NCBI GenBank assembly: GCA_029582165.1
Contig: CM055872.1
Coordinates: 48,311,695-48,375,694 of the forward strand
From: Portulaca oleracea
Lineage: Eukaryota; Streptophyta; Magnoliopsida; Caryophyllales; Portulacaceae
Direction: 5' to 3'
Length of the DNA stretch: 64,000 bases
Shown: positions 44,410 through 55,170 of the stretch, in pieces
Layout: each line of letters begins with the position of its first letter
Numbering within the stretch: position 1 is the stretch's first letter
Notes under the pieces: generated by a model
Database searches by the model: none
Seen by the model: only the letters and a program-made list of their open reading frames with translations
What the model was told of the DNA's origin: nothing
Program-made: the position numbers and the translations under genes

Positions 44410-45498
44410 TGGAGAGAATCGCGGAAGCCTAGGGTCTAAACAAGCATGTGGATGATGGAAATCCACCCATATAACTCATAAGAACACCAAACTAATTTTT
44501 AGGGATTTTTGGATTAATGGAGATAAACATGAAATTAAAGGATATGGACAATTCTAAAGAGAAAAATCTCACCAAATTGAACTTAGATGTTCAAACACTT
44601 GCACAAGGATCTCCCACAAGCAAAGAGTATTGAATCACCCAAGGAATCTCACAAAGAGTGTAGGATGACCACCCACTCACAAGTAAGAGAAATCACCAAG
44701 CCTTTTCCACCCAAAGGATTAGCTTCATTGATTAGGGTTTGAAAACCCACAATTACAACACTCTCCAATTGAGAGGATTTTTCTTGAGTCTAGCTCCTAA
44801 TCATTCATCAATATCATCTTCCTGGAAAAACGTGCTAACAAGCTATTTATACTAAAACAGGAATTTAGGTTAAAAACAGAACAAAATTATGAAACAGTGC
44901 GTTCTTCACAGAAGGTTGGCTCGGGCGAGCCAAGGAGTGGCTCGGGAGAGCAGGCCTTCTGCCGCAACAAATCGTCGCTGGGCAGAGGAGGTCGCGGGCG
45001 TGACAAAACCTGGCAGAAAGGTGGCTCGGGCGAGCCATGCTTCCGGGCAACTTTTCCCTTCCGACTTCAAACGCGCATAACTTCTTCATCCAAACTCCGT
45101 TTTAGGGCCGTAAGATATCGTTGGAAATCTTTTAGTGTGTACTATAAGCTCCCACAATTAGAGACCCATCGGAGTTGTATTGAAGGAGTTATGATCCAAA
45201 GCGTGAAGGCGCGTCCAATCCGACAAACCCACGCTGACCCGTTTGCGCTTATTCTTGCCGATGGTTCCGAGAGAAGGCTCAGGAATGGTCCTATTGAGAC
45301 CTTAGATGACATCCAATGGCCCGGGGTCTTTTTAGAACGAAACAACGCTCTCTTAGTGGCCATATTGGCCCTCAAAGGACCCGTATCCACCATGAAATGG
45401 ATGTTTAAACCGGGTTAGTTTCGAGGAAAGGAGAGGGTGGCTTGTAGCAAACCGAGAACGTAGTCGAAACAAAAAGCGAACCGATCCCACACGGTTCA
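44410..45498 (-). repeat. 5' LTR of the 4.28-kb element
   Basis: 1089 bp, partner of 41223-42317. A minus-strand TATA box lies near 44845-44852 with GC-rich palindromes GGCTCGGGCGAGCC upstream of it (about 44916-45045). Confidence 0.9.
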
Positions 45499-45503
45499 AG
45501 TTG

Positions 45504-45676
45504 TCTGGGCCTTAGCAGTCCACTAGAATGATGTCCCTTTGAGGACCACGGTCATCGATGTTGTAACGGTGCTGAATTCCTTAATGAACCTCCTATAGAA
45601 GGATACAAGGTCATGAAAGCTTCTCGCATTATTAATGCTCTTGGGAACTGGCCAGGACTTGACGGCTTTAACCTTG
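45504..45676 (-). pseudogene. Chromovirus reverse transcriptase, middle part
   Basis: The minus strand reads VKAVKSWPVPKSINN and RSFHDLVSFYRRFIKEFST, the RT thumb/connection of Ty3/Gypsy. It is continuous with 57415-57831 once the Athila element is removed, and with 41217 downward once the 4.28-kb element is removed. Confidence 0.88.
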
Positions 45677-46592
45677 TGACAGACCTAAAACTAATAGGTG
45701 TCTGTGTACCGCAAGTGTACGGGTCTGTCTAGTAATAAAAACATTGTTCTCTCTCAGGGACTTGTGTTCAACTACGCACTAAACTAGTTCACTACAAAGG
45801 ATGCTAGGTCGATCGAAAGGTTGTGGTTACGGTTCAGATAATTAACTAAGAAAGCAGGAAATTAAAGGATTTAATCAAATAATTAAAAATGTTCAAGTTT
45901 ATCCACCAAATAAAGGGAAATTAGCTACTCCTAATAAAAACTAAGAAAGCGATAATAAAAACTGAATAACGAAGCATAAAGTAAATAGGAATTAAACCGA
46001 ACGTTCAAGTCGTGGAATTCGATCTCTTCGTGTCACTCGATTCGATCTCCTTCTTCTCCTCTTCCGTTCCTAATTTACTAGATTCGCCCTAAACTGAACG
46101 GCGGATGTTTCTTTTATACGAGAAGAAGAGACGCTGGCAGCGTCCAAAAAGCACCACCAGCGTCTCAAATTTCCCGTGCGTCCAAACTTACTGCCCTAGA
46201 CGCTGTTGAGGTGTGTTTAGGCCCTGGTGGGGGCCGAAAGGCGCTGATGGGGGGGGTAAATTCACGCTGGCGGGGGGTCTTCTTGGTGAGTTGCGTTGTT
46301 GGCCGAGGTTACCGTGGATTGGGCCAACTTCAATTTTCTTTCTCTTCTTCTCATTTTCTTCAAATTTCTTCCTCTTTTATTCCCCACTTCAATTCTTCTC
46401 AATTTTTCAACTTCTTCTTTCAATTTTCCATGCTTTTAGGTGAGTTTTCAATAATTCCTGCAAAACATACCAATTCTCGAACAAGTGAAGAATATCATAG
46501 AAATTGGTACAAAAACATGGAATTTTGGGTATAAAAAGCATGAAATATATATTTTTTGATCCCTAAAAATACTATATAAAAATCGGTAATCA
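45677..46592 (-). repeat. Athila 3' LTR, internally deleted
   Basis: 916 bp. Its two ends match 55171-57414, but about 500 bp between aaaatgttcaag and aaagggaaattagc are missing. Minus-strand TATAAAAG at 46111-46118, with the perfect palindrome GACGCTGGCAGCGTC at 46130-46144, 11 bp upstream of it. Confidence 0.92.
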
Positions 46593-46612
46593 AATCCCCT
46601 TATGCTTAGCTC
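46593..46612 (-). other. Athila polypurine tract
   Basis: The minus strand reads gagctaagcataaggggatt just before the LTR start TGATTACC, preceded by cttggggacaagcaa, a motif typical of Athila/Tat 3' ends. Confidence 0.8.
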
Positions 46613-48856
46613 TTGCTTGTCCCCAAGCAAGTTAGAATGAAAAACAGGAGAAAGGGCTCAAACAAGTAAAACTAGACTTAGGAAGAAAGGGGTTAATATA
46701 AGGGTAAAAACAAAATTGAACACTCCCTCAGGCTAACCAATCAGACACATCAATCCATCAAGCAGACACCAAGATTGGTTTGGAAGAGAACAAAACCAGT
46801 GAGAAATAGATAGAATGAAGTTTTCGAAACTAAGTAGAGAGAACAAGTACTTCAAATGTGAAAAATCACCAACAGTCTTAAGAGAAATGCAAATATGCGC
46901 AGTTGGTTATGGACGTAGGCCAGTTAAAAGAGCAAACCTCACTTTAGGATAAAAAAATTGAACGCTCAAACACTCAAATTTGAATGTATGTGTGTTTTCT
47001 CATACTCAGACCAAAAGAAACAACCTACCATAGGCTTGGTAAGAATCTCGCTCTCCACTGCTAATATGCAAATACACAAGTGACAATCAAGAGGACTTTT
47101 AGGGTTATAACGAGGCTTAGGTTAAGGGAAATGAGTCGTAAAATTTAGGTATGAGGAGTTGAAGAGCCATGCTTGGATTAATTTTCAACAAAGAACTACT
47201 CTCAATCTCACCTTCTTGTTTGATGTATGCAAGGAACTCACTTTCTCCCTCATTGATATCAATTACCTCATCTAACTTTACAACCAGGTCAAAAACTTTC
47301 AGAACTTTAAAATTGAATCTCCCTAATCACCCTTTTCTTTTGAATTCTTTTTTTTTTCATTTTTTTTCTGCTTCTATTTTTGGTGGGTGATCAAGGGAGA
47401 AGAAAAATAAAAATATAGCTTCGACCTCAATATATCAAAAGAACATGATAACCAATTGGCTAACTCATAATTAATTGGGATATAATGTTTCCTAATTTAA
47501 TTAAAATCAAAATTCACACCCAAAATCTCAATTCCAATTCATAGCAACACCAAACCAATTTTCGCTCCCGGAACAGTGAACTCCCACTAATCCAAGCAAG
47601 GCAAAGGGTATGAATTATTATAGGCCAAGGCTTGTATTGTCAGGGTTTCATCACAAAAAGAAAGGTAATGAAAGGCTAGGCGGGGCTAAAGAAGGGTAAT
47701 AATATCGTTAGGGAAGGCTATTTGGCTATGTAGTTTAATTAATAAAGAAACGAATGCCTCAATCATACTGTCAGAATATGCAATGCAAAGGTGCAGTTTC
47801 AAACAAGATGCAAAACAAGTTCTAGAGGTGCAACTAATGGTGGAATCTCTCAAGGAATAAAGCAATTGATAAAAATGATCAATCCATAATTTTAGGCTAT
47901 GTGGACTCACGGGATAGGGCTCAATCAACTAAACCTAGCCCAAAGATTTGCGGCACGCAAATTCACAAATACTAAGATAGTCAAAGCAATTAAACATACC
48001 TTTCATAACTTGACTCAAAATCAGAGGATTTAAAGAAATCAGTTTCAAAAACTTTTAAGTTCTCAACCAAACTTTTCAAGGTAAAGCAAGACAAACTGAA
48101 AGTCTAATCGGTTTACAAATCATCACCGAAGGTGTTCAGGACAGGCTAATCCTAATCCTATATTATATTTTTGGATTTTTCTTATCTTTTATAATTTTTT
48201 TTTGTCTTTTTCCTAATTTTCTATTTTTTTTTGGATTTGTCAAAGGTGAATGCAAAAGAAAGAAAAAGGAAACAAACTAGGAAAGAAGGAAAAGAAAAAT
48301 CTATATGCTTCTACCTAATGCAATCTAGGTGAATGCAATTCTAAAACTAGAAGAAAAACTAAAAAGAAAGCTTAGAAAGGAAAAATTAAAAACAAGCAAA
48401 GAAAATCAAACAACTAAGAAACTCAATTCAAATAAAACACAAAGAAAACACTAAAAATTGGAAAATAAGCATGAAACAAGAAAAAGAGAGACAAAAATAA
48501 AAGAAAAATAAAACGAAAAATAAAGAAACAAGAAAAATATTCACAGAAGTGAAATATTCAACCCCCCCCCCCCATGCTTGAACGTTGCATTGTCCTCAAT
48601 GCAGAAGACAATGGTGAGAAGGGTAAGGCCGGAGCAAAGGATCAAGGATCCTCGCTCGGTGGGGAAGGGTTGGTTTGGTTGTTAGGAGGTGGAGGAGGGT
48701 GATGGTACATAGTATGAATAAGGCCAGAAAGCTGTGATATAGATTCTTCCAAACGTGTGAAGCGCATATTGGAGGTTTCTCGCCACTCGGTAAGGTAGGT
48801 TTGCATGTCATCGAGTCGGCGCTCACTCCTACCAACAGCTAGTTGGAGGTCGCGAC
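46613..48856 (-). other. Athila 3' non-coding region
   Basis: About 2.2 kb without a convincing ORF, A-rich on the plus strand. A run of 14 C (48563-48576) next to catgcttgaacg marks a second purine tract on the minus strand. Confidence 0.6.
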
Positions 48857-51397
48857 CTAGCTCTTGGAGGACGTTGAAACGCGCCTCCTGGTTAAAGGGT
48901 GGTTGGGGTTGAGGTGCAGCGGGTGCGTGAGGTATGGGAGGGAGCCAAAGAAGGTTTGGTTGGTCCCTAACAGATATGTGGTCGTGGGGTAGAGGGACAC
49001 GGGCATTGTTAGGATAAATCCATAAAATACGGTGTCGCCGTCAGACGGACACATCTCGAAAGAGCGGCATTGGTTACCATCCAGGTATATGTTTCCCGGG
49101 ACACAGTCTGGGTCGTTAGGGTTCGGTCTAAAGCCAAACTGGCGGGCAAGGTGGGTGACATAGCCAACTATGGCTATCCCCGCAGTGGACCAGCTCGGGA
49201 TACGAGATATATGGGTGGCAAAGAGGGCGGCTGGATCGGCTTGGTCATCGTTGTACAGCATAGCATGCAACATATAATAATCGGCCTTAGTGGCCTTGTT
49301 GAAACTACCCGGTCTCCCAAAGATGTCGCAAGAGAGGATGCGGTGTGCATACCTTAAAGCGGGGTTGCGAATAAGTCTAGAAGGGGTGTTACTGGGGTCC
49401 CAATTGTCAAAACCAGATATATCCCTAAAGAAATCCTTCCCGTCCCAGTTATGAGAGATAGTTGGTCCACTACGGTTGGTTTTTTCAGGGAATCCAAAGG
49501 TCTTAGCAAATCTATTCAGGGTCATATGATGGATTTCTCCTAGCAATTGAAATTTAATCAGCCCATCCTGACCTTCAAGGGTGACCTCGACGGTGCTCGG
49601 GAATTCTAGAGTCAAAGACTTAAAGGTGAGTTCATCAAGCTGAGCTACCCTAGACATACGGCCACGGTTCAAAGGCCACATAACATCATCAAGCATGCCA
49701 CAGTCACTTAGGAAGCGTTTATGTAAATATCTAGTCGGGATAAGGTTGCGTTTGGATAAGGAGTCATACCTCTTGACAGACCTAAAACATATAGGTGTCT
49801 GTGTACCGCAAGTGTACGGGTCTGTGTAGTAATAAAATATCGTTCTCTCTCAGGGATTTGTGTTCAATCACGCACTAAACTAGTTCGCTACAAAGAATGC
49901 TAGGTCGATCCAAAGGGTATGGTAAAGTTTTCTAAACTAAACTAAGAAAGCAAGAATTTTTAGGGGTTTTATCAAATAATTGAAAGCGTTCAGGGGAGTC
50001 CACTCTAGTCAACTAATCAAATTATTAACTATTCTGGTGCAGGTAACAAGATAATTCGGGGTCTATAATCTTTCTAAGCCCTATCACTTCGATCTTTCGA
50101 TCCTAGGTGAGTTACAATGATTAGCCTAAACATTATTTCTAACTATTTAGCCTAATCAGAGATAAGAACTGACTATAAATTGACCCTAGGCAAGAATCAT
50201 TATGTCTAACTATTTTCTAACCTATTCAATCTACGCAATCCGATACAAGACTCAAACTGTCGTTCTATTGTCAAGAATCTAAAACCAGGTACAGACTCAA
50301 ACTGTCGTTCTATTGTCAAATTACCATGACATACAAAACACGCAAATTAAACGAATGAAAAGATAACCTAACACCGAAACTGTATTCAAATTCAATCAAT
50401 TGACATCGAGTTTATCCCCTAAACTAAGAAAATTAGCTACTCATAATTCTAAAGGTAAACATCGCAAAATCTGAATAACAAGAAAGCATTAAAGAAGAAG
50501 AAATAAACCGTGTTCGAATTGGCGGAATTGATCTCTTCGTGTCAGACGAATCGATCTCTTTCGTGTTCTTCGATCACGAACAATAATCTAATCTAATAAC
50601 AATCTTTTTGGAAACAACTATAAATAAATTGATCTAAATCTACTCTAAAAGCTACCTAAAAATCTCTCTAAAAACTAGAGTAACGGAAGAAATCTCTCGC
50701 TGCTAATCGATCCTTCCAACGCCGGCTGTCGAAGCCCCTTTTATAGCAGCTTGATTAGGGCAAAAAACGCGGCCTGCGTTTTGGAAACGTTGGCTGCGTT
50801 TTGCCCAAAATAGCGGACTTCTCCGTGACAGGGCGCTGGCTGTGCCTCCAAAACGCGGGCAGCGTTTTGTCTGTTCTCGGTTGCCAAACTTTCTGGGCAA
50901 GGTGCGGCCTGCGTTTCCAAAAACGCTACCTGCGCCTTGCCTCTCCGCATCAATTGGATTTGGGCCGAGTAGTTTGGGCCGTTCTTCCTTTCCTCTTCTT
51001 TCCTTCTTCATTCCCTTTTTATTTTTTTGATGATTTTTGCTATTTCTTCTCCAATTCTTCATGCTTTTTGATATAATTCTACCAACTCTTGTAAAAGACA
51101 CCAAACTCACGAACAAGTGTATAAATCACAGAAGTTGACATAAAAATACTGAATTTCAGATATAAAAAGCATGAAACTGACATGATTTGAGCCCTAAAAA
51201 CACTATATAAAATTGTCTGATCACCTCTCCTTTATCACTCCTTCAAAATTAAAGGGCTTACCGGATCGCGTCCCCATCGAAGTGGTTGTTTTTGCTTTCC
51301 CTTTTTCCGCAGTTGTAGCTTTTCTTTTCCGACTTCCCCCGGCTCCATCATCGCCAGGATCTCCAGCCATGAAACTTGGGTTCTCCGTTCTAACCAT
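48857..51397 (-). pseudogene. Athila-type ORF split by a solo LTR
   Basis: Start ATG at 51397; the 5' part runs 51397-51224, then a solo LTR, then 49768-48857. Taking out the LTR and one target copy gives a continuous 361-codon frame, with no stop or shift. The N-terminus is basic (SRKRK, KGKAK), then FNFEGVI. The main part has RVAQLDELTFKSLTLEF, MTLNRFAKTFGF, NPALRYAHRILSCDIFGR and TKADYYMLHAMLY, resembling the Athila ORF1 family. The position downstream of gag and before the polypurine tract is that of the envelope-like ORF of Athila elements; no membrane segment is evident. Function unknown. Confidence 0.78.
49774..51223 (-). mobile_element. Athila-family solo LTR, 1450 bp
   Basis: Complete LTR TGACAGACC...TCTGATCA with perfect 5-bp duplication CCTCT (49769-49773 and 51224-51228). 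No PBS or PPT beside it. Its sequence is a different subfamily from the host LTRs and closer to 1-710 (GCGTTTT words rather than GACGCTGG). Minus-strand TATAAAAG at 50738-50745. It lies in the middle of the Athila ORF. Confidence 0.95.
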
Positions 51398-52948
51398 CTA
51401 AACATCAATGGAATGTGAGCATAATAATCATACGTAATTAGACACCCCATGCTTGCTTGATACTTAGAGGGTACCAAATCAAGATCAAGCAAGCACAAAA
51501 GTTAAGCAGAGTAGTTAAATTCGTTCAATCAATCCACATATAACCCAAATTTCAACATCTTAAACTTATTTCAAACTATGTCATAAAATTTCACGCACCA
51601 AAGCAACAAAGATATGATTTTCAATCAAGGTTACTAACTCCAGACAAGCAACTAGTATCAAAAACAAACTCAAGTATCACGACATCCTTGAGCAAGAACA
51701 TGGTGTATCAAATAAATCCGAGAAATTGCTTGCGAATTCATGCATAATTACACCATAAAATACTAGTAATTGACTATGAGAAGTGAGGTGAGAATTATAA
51801 CACAGTGTAAACAAGTTCAAGGTGGACTCTCAATATAACCACAAACAACCAAACTGTGCAAACTTGAAATTTTCACATAACAAGCTGGTTCACAGTCAGT
51901 TTATACCCATAACAGAACAATCCATACTTCTCCAAGATTTGCACAGTAGCAATCAAGATTCAAAATTCTCGACTCAACTCTCGCCCTACTGCTTTATTCC
52001 TAGAATAGAGGTTCACATATTCAAACATCCAACTGCCAAATTTCATAGCATTCGCTTCCAAATTCAACGACATTGCTTCCATATTGCATAACAATCAACA
52101 AAGATACCAAATTTTCCAAATCAAACAATCTAAAATTACTAGCTAGTATCAAAAGTTACTCAAGTAGTGCACCAAACCTCAGCATGAACTATGGTGAATT
52201 TATACTAAATTTTCAAGCATAACTCATGAAATTTGCATAAATATACCAAGTAATACTAGTAAGTAACAATGTAGGTGAAAGATAAGTGAAAGTCGTACCT
52301 TGAATCTGTTGAATGCAAGTAAAAATCGAGAATTGCAAGTAAAGTCGATTTCCCCAATTTCAGATCCGGAAATTGAAATTTGGGCGACTGGAAGTAAGGA
52401 AATGAGCTTGGGTGGTTCGGGGTGGTCAAACGAAGAAGAAAAGAGTTGAGAGAAGAAGAAGGATGAAGGAGGAGAAGAGAAAGGGGAGGGAGTAGCGTCG
52501 GTCACGGGGGCAAGGAAGAGAGGGGCGCTGGGGAGAGGGTGAGCAGCGTCGGGCCTTTACTAAAAGAAATTAGGGCTTCCAAAATTTTTTTGAAAAGAAA
52601 AGAGAGAGTCGGGAGTCAAAATAAAACGAGAAGGGGGAAAAACGCTAGGCGCGTTTATTAAGCGCTACCAGCGCTTTTACTTTTCTTACAATGTTTTGTT
52701 TCTGTTGCTGACGCGGCTAGCGTTTTAGGAAACGCTGCCAGCGTTTTAGTTACCTAATGTTTTCTCGCATTTGTTTTCTCCCTTCCGTTTCCTTTTAATC
52801 TTGGTTTTCTAAAGTAAAACAATAAGGGTAAGTTTATAATTTTAATGATCAAATTATCAAATAAGTAAATTGAGATCAAAAATTAGGATTAAAAATTTAG
52901 GAAGAACGAAGGCAAATTAGAGATTCTAGAAAATTAAAATAAACTCAG
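51398..52948 (-). other. Athila internal region lacking pol
   Basis: 1.55 kb between gag and the downstream ORF, where RT, RNase H and integrase would be in an autonomous element. Non-coding. 52630-52755 contains AACGCT/GCGTTT words like those of the LTR promoters. Confidence 0.65.
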
Positions 52949-54919
52949 TTAGTTAGTTAGGATCGGGGTCTCCATTCCGGATGGCGTCAGGGCCCTTAGT
53001 AGCTTGTCAAACTCTCCTCCATGCGGTTTGCAAGCTGACAGATTAGAAATTAACTGAAAACTCATAAAATTAAACGCTAGTAAAGTTCTCAGTAATAAAT
53101 CAAATTCAATAGAAAAATCAAAAGATTCAAAGTATTTGGTCCACGGAATTTTTCTAGGATAGTCCTCTAGGTATATATGATAAGGATCAAGGTAGGGCTC
53201 ATGACTTCTAGACTTACGTAAGGACAACTTATTAAAAATATCATAGGTTTCACAAAAATTAACCTCATATCCTATGTTAACATGATCATCTAAAGTCTTT
53301 TGATCAGGTATGGGTTTCTCAAGGATTTCAGTTGAAACCGAAGGTGGTAAACAAGGAATAGGGTCATCGAGAAAATAATCAAATAAATCATCAGATTCAA
53401 AGGGTACAAGGTAAGCAAGATTCTCATTTGGAAGATTTACCTCACTACTAATTTCATCGCTGGATTCCTCATTAACAAAATAAAGTGACTCATAATGAAA
53501 ATCATCTTCGTACCTAGCATCTAACCCAATAGGTTCACTCACCTCATACTCCGTCGTAAAGTCGAGTTTTGCTTTGACTAGCCTTTTAGGAAACAGTATG
53601 GGTGGTATATAGACTCTTTGGTTAGTTACTGGTGGGTCACCTTGTTCTTTCTTACCCCTCTGGGTAGCAACATCTACTGTAGGTTCTTTTTCGGGTTCAG
53701 GCTCTCTACTTTCAGATTGTCTTCTCTTGGGTTCATCTAATTGTTTTCCGCTCCTAAGAGTCAAAGCATAACAGTATTCCATTGTATTCACATTAGAAGA
53801 GTTACGGGAAGTGTCCTGGTCAGTTAATTGAGTCTCTAGATTTTTATTTAGATGGGTCAGCACCTCTATCATTTCCAAAAGATTCTTAATAGTCTCTTTT
53901 TGTTCTTGCTGTATTGACACAAGACTTTTCACTATAGATTCTAAGTTCGGGTTTCGGTCAACAGAGTGGACTTGTTGGGTTTGGTCGTTACAGGGTATTT
54001 TCGTAGGACATGTTGAAATCTCATGCTTGGTCGAGTTACGTGGTGAAGGTGAGGGTACAGGTGAGTCCTGACGGTCTATTCTTTTCACCAAAGTATCAAT
54101 TTTAGCAGTTAATAAAGAAATCGCATCAATATTTTGCTTACCTCCCGCACTAAGGTGGGGCTCCGACCATTGGCGTGAATTGTTCGCCAAATTTTCGATC
54201 AAGTCCGTGATCTTAGGTAAAGTCTTGTTCATAATATCTCCACCAGCTGCTGAGAGGATGCTTTCTATTGTCAATTTGTTTACTCCGTCAAAGAATGACT
54301 GGATTGGAACTCAAGGTTCGAATCCGTGTTGAGGACATTGGCGGAGAAGGTCCTTGAATCTATCCCAAAATTCATAGAGTGATTCGTCATGTTCTTGGGT
54401 GAATGTCGAAATCTGGTTCCTCAAGCTAGTAAGCTTGCTAGGAGGAAAATATCTTTCCAAGAACATGCTGGCGAGTTCGTTGAACGTGGTGATTGAGTTA
54501 GGAGGGAACGAGTCAAGCCACTCCCATGCTTTACCTTCTAAAGAGAATGGGAAGATCCTCAGTTTGATTGCATCTTCCGAGATGTTGTTGGCCTTGAAGG
54601 TATCACAGGCTTGGCGGAAGAGGTGTAGGTGGCGGTTTGGATCTTCGCTTGGATGTCAATGGAAGGGTTCCTTGGATACTAAGTTGATTAGCGATTCCCA
54701 CAGTTCGAAGTCATCAGCTGCAACGGCGGGGACTGTGATTGCGTACTGGGGTTTAGTGGGTGTCATGAACTGGCCCATTGTTTGCGGTTGATTGGTCATC
54801 TCTTCCGCTTCGCACCTAGCTTCTTCTTCTTGTTCTTGTTCTTTCTCCAGTTCTTTGCTTTTCACTTCTTTCTCGTAGGGTTCGTCCAGTCTCGGGATCG
54901 AATCCGAATACGAAATCAT
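52949..54919 (-). pseudogene. Athila gag fused to a non-pol acidic domain
   Basis: One frame of 656 codons with two stops, both at expected Trp or similar positions (near 54662 and 54325). Start MISYSDSIPRLDEP at 54919. Capsid part: EDAIKLRIFPFSLEGKAWEWLDSFPPNSITTFNELA and QEHDESLYEFWDRFKDLLRQCPQHG. The central linker has a coiled-coil-like IQQEQKETIKNLLEMIEVL and ends ALTLRSGKQLDEP, the usual Athila gag end. After YIPPILFPKRLVKAKLD, where pol would follow, comes a ~190-residue acidic, Tyr/Phe-rich segment of no known family, ending at 52949. Confidence 0.82.
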
Positions 54920-55147
54920 TTTATGTAAACCTGAAAAAAGACAAAAACAAGAATACCAAGCGTAATCAAAAGTGATAATAAAGAAGATGAAGAAAATACA
55001 TTGAGGTAAATCAAGAAAATCAAGAATTGCCATATTTTTAGATTTTAAAATTTTTTAATTTTTATTTGATTTTTAGGGTTTAAAGAAAAGCAATAAAAAC
55101 CTAGTCAACCAGAGTGCGTTCGTCTAATGGCGGTTGGGGAAACAAAT

Positions 55148-55166
55148 CCCCGTCAACGGCGCCAAA
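55148..55166 (-). other. Athila primer binding site, tRNA-Asp type
   Basis: The minus strand reads TGGCGCCGTTGACGGGGA, one base from the common plant site TGGCGCCGTTGCCGGGGA. It lies four bases inside the LTR. Confidence 0.9.
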
Positions 55167-55170
55167 AACT

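Larger units (their letters stand above)
41223..45498 (-). mobile_element. Non-autonomous LTR element, gag/protease only, 4.28 kb
   Basis: LTRs 41223-42317 and 44410-45498, both TGGAGAGAATC...CACRGTTCA. Perfect 5-bp target duplication AGTTG (41218-41222 and 45499-45503). The primer site TTTGGTATCAGAGC (minus, 44396-44409) abuts the 5' LTR, and a purine-rich tract (minus, 42318-42337) abuts the 3' LTR. The interior codes a zinc knuckle and protease but no RT, RNase H or integrase. Inserted in chromovirus RT-RNase H. LTRs are highly alike apart from a few indels, so insertion was fairly recent. Confidence 0.93.

Noticed and set aside
41706..45045. CRISPR-like short repeats
   Set aside because: The GGCTCGGGCGAGCC words are irregularly spaced LTR promoter motifs in a plant genome. 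No array or cas genes.
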